A DNA stretch of 64,000 nt from Portulaca oleracea (Eukaryota > Streptophyta > Magnoliopsida > Caryophyllales > Portulacaceae): NCBI GenBank assembly GCA_029582165.1, contig CM055871.1:1991501-2055500 (forward strand), given 5' to 3'. The position numbers and the translations under genes were made by a program. Positions 1 through 11,069 of this stretch are shown in pieces (within the stretch, counting starts at the first letter, position 1; each line of letters starts with the position of its first letter). The notes beneath the pieces were generated by a model, which searched no databases, was not told the DNA's origin, and worked only from the letters and a program-made list of their open reading frames with translations.

Positions 1-1554
1 TAAAGAAAGGAAATCAAAACCCATTAGAAAAGGCCAATGCTACTGCCAAATTAACTTGGCTTTTTTTCCAAATGACATCACGCAATGAGCCCTGTATTTA
101 AATTTAAAAACCAAAAGACAAAGTCAAAATAAAAACAGGCTGAGCTCTACCTCATGAAGCAAATACAAGTTAAAAAAGAGTATCGAAAAACTCAACTCAA
201 CAATGAAGGTGAAAAATTTTAAGGAACAACAAAGAACTTCGCCCGTGATGACAGTATAAACAGGTAAAATAGAAGGTTGTTTCTTCAACTAGCCATTTCT
301 TTCACTCCTAGAAGTACTCAACAATTTGGCAAAATATCCTAGTTTTAGCAAGATCTGAAACGAAAGGAAACTAATGGAACAAAAGACCCAAGGATATTAC
401 ACCTTTGGACCCAGACATCCACATTCATGCACAAAGGAAGAAAGATTTCACACTTCCCAGTAATTAGCTGAATTGAAGCGCAGAGATTAGTATGAGTATT
501 AAGCCGGAGGGAAGGAACATGTGGGAAAAGTGTAACAACATAAACATATTAGTTACCCAATGCAATAGCATGGTCGCCATGGAAATTGGCCCGGGTCCAA
601 TGAAGGCAAAGACTTGGATGACAAGACACTAATTATATCCCAACAAATCAACAATCGACATAGGTATCAAGATAGAGCATAGATTTTGAAAAGATAAGAT
701 GTAACCATGCAATTGGTAGTTTGGTACTCTGATAGTGATGAGTGCAATTTCCCCCATCATCTACACGTAAGTTACATTCTGCTCATGCTAATCAAGTTTT
801 GTGTAGAATTGTAGATTCTCTCTTCGAACAGCTTTGACTTTTGTTAATCCACCGCCAAAATTTTGCAATGTACTTAAAATAGAAATTAGTTGTAAAAGGA
901 CTGCTATAAGAACCAAATGTATATAGTTGTGAGCATTCGTTCTTCAGGAACCAATATTCCTGACTCCTTAAATGATAAGCAAAAACAACCACTGGACCTA
1001 GCAACAAACATTTGATTCTAGTCCAAGCTAGTGCACGATTGGTATACAGAAACAAAGAACCAATTTGATGAATCCCAATTAGCTAGGATGCTTCGTCCTC
1101 TAATTGCTTTCCTCCAATGTAAACTAACCATCTCCTCTAGATATTAACCATCTCCCTCTACTTTTTAAAGGGCTGGAAACTATGATGCCAACTAAGCTTG
1201 AGCCTACAGTCAAAGAGAGTTAAACTAGACACTAACATATCTCTAACTACCTTTAAGAGTTGGAGGTTACTAACTCCTATAATCCATAGCACAAGATATT
1301 CCACACTGTCTTGAACATTATAACCATCATTTCAATGTGATTGAACACAAAAATCAACCAAACTATGTACATCATCCCATCACTTTGTTCATAACCACTC
1401 ATAATTCATAATGATGTCCAACTCATATGTCACAATGACCCATAAGCTTGAGCTTTGTTTTCTGTTTGCCTAAATATTACTTGGACTCTTTGCACCCAAA
1501 ATGAACAGCCAAAACACAAACAGAACAATCACCATCTACATGTACTTTTCCATC
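1..1554. other. Non-coding stretch, probably PAS1 intron 3 or beyond
   Basis: No convincing exon on either strand. It lies downstream, in gene direction, of the third PAS1 coding exon, so it is most simply read as part of a very long PAS1 intron. I looked on the minus strand for the next conserved PAS1 block (the FKBP core after the EFGG motif) and did not see it. Confidence 0.4.
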
Positions 1555-2480
1555 TTGATTAATGGTGAAGCATCAGTTTTTTCTCAAGATCTAGTAGAGG
1601 CCTAAGGCAAGGTGATCCCATGTCAACATTCATGTTCATATTGGCTATGAGGACTCTTAAGAAGTAGAGGTGGGCTCTTTTTTTTTTTCCTTTTTTTTCG
1701 TTTTTTTTTTTTTTTTTTTGGCAATCCTGATGAGAGCAATTCGGATTATTTTTTTAGGAAAAAATAACCCAATGCATTCTTTCACTTTTTGAACCTATGT
1801 CTGGTCTAAGCGGCAACTCCTCAAAAAGTGTATCCATGCCTATTGGTGAGATTCCATTTTACATCTTAAACCCATTTCTTCGGTGATTAATCACCTTTTG
1901 GTGAATCCTATATCAGGTCACAGCTGTTTAGGAGAAATCCAATAGTTGACAAGTTTGATAGAGATTCACATGTTGGAATTCTAAGCTTTTGTGCAGAGGG
2001 GTAGACAAACGTTGTTGAAAAGCACTTTGTAGAGCCTGCCTCTCTACTAATTGCCTCTTTCTTTTGCCCGTAGTTCAAAGAAGATCGTGAGAGACCTCCT
2101 TTCAGATAATGTTACTAGTAATGGCATTCATTGGGTAATTGCAATGAAATTCGACATCCGAAGTCCAAGGAAGACCTTGGTATATGTGTGGTGATGAATG
2201 AAGCATAAAGAACCAAATGGTTTTGGAGGCTTGCTAAAGACAATGCAATGTCCAAGAATGAGACCAAGCAAAATATGGTGTTGATGATTTGGAATGGGTG
2301 AAACAAGAAGAGCTCTCATCCCCATTGGTTGGTTGCTAGAAATCTATCTCAAGAGCACTTTAACTCCCTGGTGCAAGGATGGCTCAAAAGTGTTGCTTAG
2401 GCACGGTGTTTTATGTGGAGAGCGGAGACTGACCTCTTATATAGCAATCCCAAAATCTTTTAAGGATGCCCATATCAAGG
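1555..2480 (+). mobile_element. Degenerate L1-type LINE fragment (reverse transcriptase and C-terminal part)
   Basis: Translating the plus strand in shifting frames gives RGLRQGDPMSTFMFIL around 1590-1650, the reverse transcriptase block of plant L1 LINEs. It is followed by LINE-like segments near 1960-2140 (LPLY, SSKKIVRDLL, HWV-W) and an SKEDLGI-type block near 2165-2215. A frameshift separates the INGEAS segment from the RQGDP segment, and stop codons are frequent. The copy is dead. It lies in the intron of PAS1, in the opposite orientation. Confidence 0.7.
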
Positions 2481-4083
2481 AGGCAACAATTCATGGAAGA
2501 GGATAACATTTATAGTTTATTGGTTTTATTATATAGCGACCGTGGTTTTACTTCATGGTTATGACAAGATTGCTTCTTTTGCCATCAGTAGCTTTTACAC
2601 CATGCATTTTGAGGCCCTAAATGGACTGAACTCCTTGGCAATTCCATTTGGAATTCTAAGGCTCCAACAAAACCTTTTTTTTCTTTTTGCTAGGGTACAG
2701 CCCGTGCCAACCTCCATTGGAACCACATTGGTGAAAGTGCCATCCCTTTGTTAATTCAATTATGAAAAATTCAGTAAAACAGGACTCTCAGAAGTTGTGT
2801 TTGTTTGCTTCTCTTGAGAATGCAAGATCTTGAAACTGTGATATTTGGAGCATGGTTTAGTAGACAGAACAAGTTGTCTAGCAAGCTATCAATTGAGTTA
2901 ATTGGAAGTGATTTGATTTCTCAAATGAATCAGCCAAGTTAACTTAATCCGGGAGAGGTTAACTCAGGCCTACTAATCTTGTGAAGTTTTTGCTGATTTT
3001 TTTTTTTTTTTTGACAAGTTTTTGCTGAAATTTGACAAAGTCGAACTTATGGTTTCCCTCCATCACCAAGCTGCTCCACAAGTTGTCCAACAAGCTATCA
3101 ATTGAAGTAAGCATTCTATATATGCTTTTGTTGTATATCTGCTTAACAGTTTTATCTCACACCAAAACCCTCACCCAGAAACTTGATAGTGGAACAGAAC
3201 ATACCACACCTCCCTCCCGAGTGAAGTGCTAGAGACACTCACCTCCGTCACACATCACAAGGTGAATAAAGCCCTCCATTTATAAGGAGAAACTTCCTAT
3301 GAACCTACTGTGACCCATACTCCATCACTCCAATTACACTTAATATAATATAACTAAGAAACCCAACATAATAAGAAAACCTAAATAATCTCCTAATATA
3401 TTTAGGGAAAAAAATTCGTGGCTAATCTCCTAATATAATATAACTAAGAATAATCTCCTAATATAATATAACTAAGAAACCCAACAGGTCCCTTTGAGGC
3501 TTTGACTTATATAGTGGACTACTTACGGACCACATGTAAGAAGAGAAATCTACTGATCTTTGAAGACAAAGCTTTCCCCCATTATGATTTGAAACATTAC
3601 TTTTGAGGAAGTTGTATAATTGGAATGTTGTGCTTATGATTGATGGCCATTTGAATTTTTAAGATATTGTTGATAATATAATAGATGCAACCTTAAAGCC
3701 ATAATGTTTCTGAATTAGCCTTTTTTTTGTACATCCACAATTTACCCTTGGTGTTCTCTGAATACATTTCTTGATTGCTTATCCAACAAAAAAGAAAATC
3801 CACCAATATATTCACAAATTTAGCAGATCCTTGAATACAAGTCCAGGTAATACAGGCGCGTATAAAAAGTATTACTTAGCAAACAGAAAGAAAATGTGCT
3901 TTTGAAAATGTATATCTTACACTCTAGTCTATATAAACCCAGGGACAGAGAGGGGAAGGGGAAATACCATACTTGGTTTTTTGGTCTGGGAACCTGGGAG
4001 TATGGCATAATCTGTACCTAGACAGTGTATCCAAGCTACTTAATTTAGAGAAAAACAAATTAGGGCTTAAATAATCAACAAAC
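2481..4083. other. PAS1 intron 3, with LTR-like and short tandem repeats
   Basis: No exon found. Around 3230-3490 the composition resembles a copia-type LTR on the minus strand, with a TATA-like CCATTTATAAGG (read on plus) and AT-rich flanks. At 3423-3478 a 28-bp unit starting TAATCTCCTAATATAATA occurs twice head to tail, and a related partial copy is near 3341. The donor of PAS1 intron 3 is at 4083-4082. Confidence 0.4.
3423..3478. repeat. 28-bp unit, two tandem copies
   Basis: Positions 3423-3450 and 3451-3478 are identical copies of a unit starting TAATCTCCTAATATAATA and ending ACTAAGAA. The second half of the unit plus ACCCAACA also occurs at 3341-3367, so this is a local slippage or unequal-exchange array in an LTR-like sequence. 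Confidence 0.8.
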
Positions 4084-4499
4084 CTCCAAATTCTTTCTTG
4101 GTGGACTGAACAACAACTCCCTCTAGTGTCCGTATTGTGCAATGGTAAATCACCTACAAAACACAATATAACGCGCCAAATGCAGATGAATAATAAGTTG
4201 AAAACAACTGATACAAATCCATGGCAGCAAATTGAATCAGACTGAACCTGATCCCCTTCAGAGGGTCTTTTATCACCACCACCAGGCCTCATTTCAGCTT
4301 TCAACAAACCGCCAGGAACAAGCTTCTTCCTCCTGAAATTCAAAATCAAATTCATCCCAAAACAACTCCATCGATCATCAAACAAGCAAAATCGAATAGA
4401 AGAGAGTGGAAATTAATCTGCCAACCTTTTGTCATCCTCAGAAAGCTGTTTCTTGTTGGGAGGCAACTGATCCTGGGCCTCAAGTTCATCGACCGCCAT
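4084..4499 (-). CDS. PAS1: PASTICCINO1 FKBP-type immunophilin, first three coding exons (partial)
   Basis: Coding exons on the minus strand are 4499-4426, 4332-4248 and 4153-4084, joined by GT-AG introns with compatible phases. The ATG is at 4499. The joined start reads MAVDELEAQDQLPPNKK, then KLVPGGLLKAEMRPGGGD, then VIYHCTIRTLEGVVV and STKKEFGG. This matches the N-terminus of plant PAS1, where a charged leader precedes the first FKBP domain. PAS1 is known as a multi-FKBP and TPR immunophilin-like protein that works with the very-long-chain fatty acid elongase complex at the ER and controls cell division and differentiation. Here about 76 residues are present. The remaining FKBP and TPR exons were not found between 4083 and 1, so intron 3 is longer than 4 kb and the gene continues outside the window. 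The family match is strong; the long intron is inference. Confidence 0.85.
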
Positions 4500-6328
4500 T
4501 GGAGCAAAAACAGGCGGGGAATTCGGAGTATTACAGAGGTTGAAAGCAGCGAGAAGGAGCTTGGTAGGTTCAGTGATGATGATCCGTAAGAATTCTCTGG
4601 AATGGCTTCAACTTTGTTAAGGATTTAAACTTGCAACCTATCTTATAATAAATAAATCCCTACCCATTCAACCACGCGTCTTTCACCAATTATTTTTGCA
4701 ATATTTTGGTATTGTATACAGCATACCTTGGAATTCAAGTTTCAAAACCCTTCTATCTTTCACGATTGACGATCGCCGGTAATCGCTTCCGCTGCTCGAT
4801 GCAAAGACGACTTCTCACCGCCGGCCGACCGCTTTTCCAGATCAATTTACGACGCCGGATGTCACGGTCTTGAGAACAATGGCGTTCTCAAACACCGGCC
4901 ATGCAGAGTGTGATTTCATTTCGGTTTTTCTTTTCACTATCGGTTTTGGATGGTGGCGAGGGTAGTAGATCAGGAGTGGTTGGTCTCGGGATTGCATCCG
5001 AGCGAGGGAGACTTGGCCACAGAAATATTTCTCACAGTAGTTGTATCTCCGGTGAAAGGTCGCCATAAACAATAGAGGTCAGTGAATTTGTTTCAATCTT
5101 TTCATCCGGTATCCATCATAATCTATTAAATATATTAAAACACAAGCTCCTAACTCCTCAGGAAAATCTAAACCTAAAAGAAATAATTTAGAATGTTTGA
5201 TGAATTCCAAAGCAAATTCCAAACTTACATAATTTATTATTACATTCATAAATATAATATTAATAAAAAGGAAAAAAATACCTAAAGTCATTCATAAGTT
5301 ACCAATATTTAATGCATACAAAATTAGAGCATTTTAAATTTTTCAAAAAAGAAAAAGAAATACATAAGGTCATATATACATAAATTAGAAATATCTAATA
5401 CAAAATTAGAGCAATTTTTACTTTTCTTTTCATTAATTTACTATTATAATATTATATTATGACCAGAACCTTAGAAATAAAATATAATAATAGATACTAA
5501 CATAAAATTATCAGGAAAAAATTGTTCCATATTCTTTTTAATAACTATCTTAGAAAATAAAATTTTTGATTGAAACTACTAAATATACTTTTAACAATAA
5601 AAAAATTCAAATCATATGCAAACTACCAAAACAAGAATAAGAAATAGGAATAAGTATAGATTAAAAAGTTGAATAAGAGGTTAAAGCTACGTAATATATA
5701 ATGGAAAATAATAAGAAAATAGAATTGTCACGTAGTTGTTGCCGTAACAGTTTTTTCAAAAACACAAGCATCCTTCTTTAAGACAAAAAAATAAAATTAA
5801 AGTATTTATCCATAATCGTTATGGTCATGAAATAAAATAAACTCGAATGATAGTTTAATCCATAAAAAATAATATTTTTATAAGATTGGATTAATAATTA
5901 AAATTACGCTAGAAAATAAATAACGTAAAATTATTAAAATATTATTCGTGCATTGCACGGGATATTATAGACTAGTTCATAGTTAACAAATAAGTCCTTG
6001 AAAAAATTAATTAATTAATTTTACATAATTTTCACAATTTAAAAATCAAAAATTTAATATTTTTTAAAATTAATAAAATCGACGTATGAGATTCGATCAT
6101 GCCACATGTACGGTATGCATCGTGAGAATACCGTAATTATCGTAATTGCCAAAAGCTGTAAATTATCTTACCTTTTTGATTTTTTTTTATTGAATATTGC
6201 TTTTTTTTTCAATGCATGAGTTTTTTAACAAAAATAAAATAAAATAATAAATTACCAATGTAGGCTTTTTTTTTCCTCATTTACCATTAGTTTTTTTTTA
6301 TCAAAACTTAACGGCTTCATTAAAAAAA
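4500..6328. other. PAS1 upstream region and AT-rich spacer
   Basis: The first 120 bases hold the probable PAS1 5' UTR and promoter on the minus strand. A GC-richer patch at about 4740-5070 gives a 76-residue minus-strand frame (4842-5072) that I do not recognise and do not call a gene. From 5080 on the sequence is very AT-rich and ends in a Helitron-like 3' terminus near 5975. Confidence 0.5.
5941..5976 (+). mobile_element. Helitron-like 3' terminus
   Basis: CGTGCATTGCACG at 5947-5959 forms a short hairpin and is followed about 12 bases later by CTAGT at 5972-5976. A GC-rich hairpin just upstream of CTRR followed by T is the known 3' end of plant Helitrons. The 5' end and any helicase gene are not visible. 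The AT-rich sequence before it is probably the body of a non-autonomous copy. Confidence 0.55.
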
Positions 6329-6802
6329 GGAAAATTGGATTCTAATAATATGAACTTTTGGTCATATAAGACTTAATAATACGAACTTTTGATTTGGTGA
6401 TTAATAATACGAACTTTGACCCCCTGTTGCCCTCAATAATATGCCACCGAGTTAAGTTGAACTTAACTCGGTGGCGGTCTGACGTGGCGGCGGAGGCACA
6501 CGCCTGGTTATTTTGACTTTGTCACGTCATCCACGTTGACTTAAAAAATAATACGAACTTTTACCTATGTTGCTCTGAATAATACGAATCTTTTTCTCTC
6601 TCTAAAAATCTCAGATCTCAGATCTCATTCTTACTTCTTCATCTTCTTCAATCCTCCCCCTTCCCATTCCCAGAAAACCCTAATGTCTTCCACCACCCCC
6701 TGTAATATCCTTCAAGCTCCAACCCTAATGCCTTTCGTCATCCGCCGTAGTCTCCTTCAAGCTCCACAGTCCATGTTTCCAGCCTAAAGATTTTCTTCAA
6801 TA

Positions 6803-6857
<55 letters not shown>

Positions 6858-7605
6858 CAATTTGGCATATAGAGTACCGGAGCTTGGATTTGCTTCCTTG
6901 TTCCTCTCTTACTTTTGTGCTAGCAGCTTGGATTTGCTTCATTCTACAGTTTATTGCAACTGTTTCTCTTGTTCCTTTTCAAGGAAAACTTCTGGAAGGC
7001 TACAAAGTCACCAAATTAATGGTTGTGCAACCGAAATAATGATACTTTGCTTCACATCACCGCCATGAAAGGCGATGACAAGATTTGAAGCTTCTCGTCT
7101 CAATTAATGGTTGTGCAAGTGAAGAGGAGAAGGAGAACTTTCAAGGTGATACGACACTTCATTTGGAACTTAGGAATAACAAATTGTGTGGTTATGGAGT
7201 TATTGGAGGTTTGACCTACCGCCGCACTTTCCTTGCTCAACGCTGCCCCAGAGACTCCTCTTCACATTTTGGGGTTTTATGGGTTTTCTGGAGTTTTCTA
7301 GGAATGGGGAGGGGGAGGATTGAAAAAGATGAAGAAGTAAAAATAGGATCTGGGATTTTTAGAGAGAGAAAAAAGTTTGTATTATTCAGAGCAACATAGA
7401 TAAAAGTTTGTATTATTTTTTAAGTCAACGTGGATGACATGGCAAAGTCAAAATGACCAGGTGCGTGCCTTCGCCGCCACATCAGCCCCACCACCGAGTT
7501 AATTTCAACTTAGCTCGGTGGCGTACTATTGGGGGCAATATGAGGTCAAAGTTCGTATTATTAACCACCAAATCAAAAGTTCGTATTATTAGAATCCAAT
7601 TTCCC
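6329..7605. mobile_element. Foldback MULE-like element A (long terminal inverted repeats, 9-bp TSD)
   Basis: The outer about 350 bases at each end (6329-6690 and 7285-7605) are imperfect inverted repeats starting GGAAAATTGGATTC. The element is flanked by TTAAAAAAA at 6320-6328 and again at 7606-7614, a 9-bp target duplication typical of Mutator-like elements. Within each arm AATAATACGAACTTT recurs about every 30 bp (starts near 6344, 6374, 6403, 6435, and again near 6548 and 6576). Further in, both arms carry GGTGGCG and ACGTGG-type segments. The middle has a (CT)n run at 6807-6856 and no transposase. The 104-residue plus frame at 7085-7399 spans the arm and is not a convincing gene. Confidence 0.85.
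6807..6856 (+). repeat. (CT)n microsatellite
   Basis: An almost pure CT run inside foldback element A, with one or two interruptions. Confidence 0.9.
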
Positions 7606-7614
7606 TTAAAAAAA

Positions 7615-7951
7615 TGTCGAACTTCAAGTAAAAATCGTGAATAATCTATTCTATTATACTAAAACAAAATCTCAATCAAAATGGTACTGTCACGTGTTAC
7701 AATAGTAAATCTAAGAAGATATTATAAACCATTGAAAAAATACTATTTAATAAAAAAATATTACTAAACACTGTCTTTAAACATCACTTTCAGTGTTAGA
7801 CAATTACGCTCATTCCGCTCCATTTTTAATGAAAGAAGCGGAAACCAAGTCTAGGCTTTAGAAAAGAGAAACGGGGCTCTTAAATTTATGCACAATGATC
7901 AACCCTCCTGCAGAAAAACATTAAAGTAGTAGTCAAAAACAAAATATGATT
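7615..7951. other. AT-rich spacer between two MULE-like elements
   Basis: No gene. A TCTATTCTATTATACTAAAA segment near 7646 resembles the 5' start of plant Helitrons, but no matching 3' end follows nearby, so this is only a weak hint. Confidence 0.3.
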
Positions 7952-8365
7952 ATTAATTTACGGTTTTTCTAAACGTCACCCTGGGGGCGATGGTTAAGGG
8001 GGAATCTTATCCACTTTTTTATTATATAAATCCTATGTATATATATCATAAAAGATTATCTTTTCAATATAATATACTTATTATCTAATTAAATCTAAAC
8101 AAATCTATCATTACCTAATAAACGTTGTATTCATAGTCCCGGTTAATTGTAAACACTTAACTTATCTCTCCCCTGCCCAAATCCTTCCACTCTTTTGTCT
8201 GCTACCATCAGGTCCATCACTACCCTTCTCTCTCCCGCTCCAACTCCAACCTTAGCTTTCCCAAAACCCCATTTCAAATTTTCAGTGGGATGGAGCTGGC
8301 AGAAAAGTATCAATCGGTGATTTTCAGATGGTCACATCCCAAAACCCCATTACCATGGGACGATC

Positions 8366-9495
8366 TGGACCGTTACCGTCGCGTGGAGGGATGATGATTA
8401 GCTTGAGTTGATAAATTGATTCAACAATCGACAAGAAGCTTGAACACCCAAAGAAAGGATATGACCTTGTGGCAAGGTATTTCACAACCCAAGGTCTAAC
8501 ACCCCACCAAGATTATCATAAAGGATAAACCACCAAATAATCTATAAAGGAATGACTTGAAACACTACCAAATTACTTAGGTAAAGTAAACAAGATTTTT
8601 GAGAAAGTTTGGGAAAAACCCTATAATGCATAAGGAAAGCAACATTAATCTAATAAACTATCAAAACAAGCTAAGGGGAGGAGTATTTATTCTAAAAGGG
8701 GGGAAAATCAAAACACAGCGTTTTAAGCCGAAAATCTCGTGCGCAGAAAGGCGTCGCCAGGCGCTTGAGATGGTCGTGGGCGCGACCAGCAAAGACAAAA
8801 GCAGCAACATCCGACAAGCAGCCGTCGTGGGCGACACTTATGTCGTCGCGGGTGCTACCAAGCGCTATAATGGAAGATCGAGCTCTCTGGAGCGGACGTT
8901 GGCATCGGTCAGCTAGACGTTGGCAGCGGCCAAACCTTCTGAGCGCTACGGTTAGGGTAGCGGGCGTTACACCCTTTTCTTAGATGGTAGGGGCGCTACG
9001 CGCTTGGTCGAGGGCGCGACCTTCTGGCAATTTTTTATGTTGTCTTCAAACTTGTATAACTTCTTCATCCGGACTCCATTTTAGGCCAATAAGGTATCGA
9101 TGGAAAGCTCTCAGTGTGTACTTTAAGTTTTCAAAATATGAGACTCATCGAAGTTGTATTAAAAGAGTTATGGTCGAAAGAGTGAAGGCACATCCAATTC
9201 CTCAACCCACGTTGACCCCTTTGTGCTTATTCTTACCAAAGGACTTCGAACTCTTTCAAAGGCCCGAAGTAGGTCCTGATAGGACTCATAGCTCCGCTCC
9301 CACAATCCTGAGTCCCACTTGAAGTGGATACTATACCCAACGATGACCCGAATATGCCTCTAGGGTCCCGGGCCCACCTTAAACTGTACTCCACACCCGA
9401 CCTTGACGACGTTTTCATCATTTTTCATGGAGAGGGTGCGGAAAGACTTGGAGACCATAGATTTCGAGGCTCGGGCCCCAGTCCGGTACGGTCCA
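8366..9495 (-). repeat. 3' LTR of the LARD-like element
   Basis: About 1130 bases, direct repeat of 11070-12165. It is the 3' LTR because the polypurine tract lies on its right side on the minus strand. It has a CG-rich block at about 8740-9030 with repeated GTCGTGGGCG or GGGCGCGACC-type motifs in otherwise AT-rich surroundings. Confidence 0.88.
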
Positions 9496-9517
9496 TACTC
9501 CCCCTCTTAAAAAAGAG
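9496..9517 (-). promoter_or_regulatory. Polypurine tract of the LARD-like element
   Basis: The minus strand reads a run of A and G ending AAGAGGGGGAGTA directly against the LTR edge at 9495. This is the standard primer for plus-strand DNA synthesis in LTR retroelements. Confidence 0.8.
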
Positions 9518-9536
9518 TTGCCTCAGCTCTTGGGAG

Positions 9537-10141
9537 TCAAAACCGAGCATCTCCACAACTTGGCTCCATTGAACCCCGAACAACCTGTTCGCAATGTACA
9601 TTCACACGAGGCACCCAACAAGCTTCGAACCCCATGATGTATCCATCATCCAAATAAAAGAATGTGGTTGGAGGCTTGTTGTGTGGAGATAGGGGATTAA
9701 GGGAAAGGAAGGGTAAATTTTGTGAAGTTTGGGAACACTCACTCTCACCTGACTTGCTATAAGGTAACGACAAAGCCAAAGGTAGCTTGTCCACACCAAG
9801 AGCACACTCATCCCGTAGTTCGCTTAAAATGAGGTTCCTCAACTCACTTCCCACCCAACTTTTGATTTGATATTGGGGCTAAGGGATTCAAGTAATCGCA
9901 GTCAAACAAATGTTCCTCATTCAACATACACTCCCAAAAACATTGCATGCCAAATTGCCAATAACACCCAATCAACGTCCAAATAGAGTCCTCGAACAAC
10001 CAATGACGACCAAACAACATGTATGACCCATTCAAAGAGTTCACGTCACCACGACCATCATTCAAACAATATTCACCGAAGGACGACACAAATGAAGAGC
10101 TCACACATATTGATTGAACTAGAATCTAGGTATCATCAAAC
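9537..10141 (-). pseudogene. Continuation of the retroelement internal frame, frameshifted
   Basis: Minus-strand frames 10104-9844 and 9854-9537 continue the internal region but in different frames from the gag ORF, with stops between them. The first holds CLNDGRGDVNSLNGSYMLF then GRHWLFED, which closely resembles a segment of the gag frame at 10330-10260 (CLKDAHCGVESLGES, RRHWLFD). So the internal region carries two related copies of one module. I do not recognise the module as a characterised domain. Confidence 0.55.
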
Positions 10142-10870
10142 CTAAAATTTGTCACTAGGCTCCAAATGAACTCCAATGTTCCTAGCATGCCACTCAAAAT
10201 ATAGAGGATTTTCAATCACGGACATCACATGCTCGTCATAAAACTTATCACGCCAACAAACAACATCAAACAACCAATGTCTCCTAAAGATCATGCACGA
10301 CTCACCCAAAGACTCTACTCCGCAATGTGCATCTTTCAAGCATGATTCAATAAATTTCAAAGGAAAGCGTTCAGTTACCTAATTCTCCCCATGGAGAAGA
10401 ATTTGAGTGCTCATGGGTGGAAGGAAATGGGAGTCATCTCCATTGGTATTTAATTCCTCGCTCGGTGGCAATGATAAAACCAAAGGAGCTTCTTCTTGGG
10501 CCTCTTCAACAAGGACGAGAGGAAGGGCAAGATCGATGTTCTCATCCACCTCTTGACGTGGGGCTTCAACAATAACTTCGGAAGCCTCACAAGGTTCAAT
10601 GGAAGCTCCCTCGTTGGGCAAGAGATCGACCTTTGCTCGCTTAACTTCTTCTACCACGTCACTTGTAGGCTCTTCCACACCAAAAGATTCTTCAATCCAA
10701 GCTCTGACCATAGCCATTTTTGGACATTGCAAGAAATCGTGCCCCACACGTCTACATTTGATACACTTTCGGGATTGATCTTGGGGGTTTTCTTGTAGTT
10801 GGCTAGTGTTTGGATAAGGGTTCTTTGTGTTTTTCTCACCTAGACATTTCATTGAACACCTTCCATGCAC
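10142..10870 (-). pseudogene. Gag-like protein with zinc knuckle, one in-frame stop
   Basis: The ORF 10870-10379 encodes 163 residues with a CCHC zinc knuckle (CIKCRRVGHDFLQC; C36, C39, H44, C49) followed by an acidic, proline- and leucine-rich tail. A TAG at 10379-10381 ends it, but the same frame stays open to 10142, adding a conserved-looking RRHWLFDVVCW segment, so the stop may be a recent lesion. CCHC knuckles of retroelement Gag bind RNA for packaging. No pol motifs follow. Function beyond the knuckle is inferred from position inside the LTR element. Confidence 0.7.
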
Positions 10871-11055
10871 TATTTTTCAACTTCTTCTCAAAGCTCCAAA
10901 TGACTTCAAATCCAACAAATACAAACACAATACAATATATTCCAACACTCTTGGATAGCAAAGGGAATGGAGAACGCCAATATTTGCATACAATCCACAA
11001 TAGAGAACTATACTAGCAAGAACAATGAACAAAACTCAAGCTAGAACAAATTGTA

Positions 11056-11067
11056 GCTCTGATACCA
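11056..11067 (-). promoter_or_regulatory. Primer-binding site (initiator tRNA-Met)
   Basis: The minus strand reads TGGTATCAGAGC, complementary to the 3' end of plant initiator tRNA-Met and used to start minus-strand cDNA. It sits two bases inside the 5' LTR (11070-12165). Confidence 0.9.
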
Positions 11068-11069
11068 AA

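Noticed and set aside
3924..4385. 153-residue minus-strand ORF as a separate gene
   Set aside because: It is a read-through of PAS1 exon 2 (4332-4248) and the flanking introns; the PAS1 splice sites explain it better.
4842..5072. 76-residue minus-strand frame in a GC-richer patch
   Set aside because: No recognisable motif, no supporting splice sites and no homology I can name.
7085..7399. 104-residue plus-strand frame
   Set aside because: It lies in the interior and right arm of foldback element A and ends inside the inverted repeat; no family match.
8599..9322. Plus-strand frames near 8.6-9.3 kb
   Set aside because: They lie within the LTR (8366-9495), and the LTR copy at 11.1-12.2 kb gives different frames.
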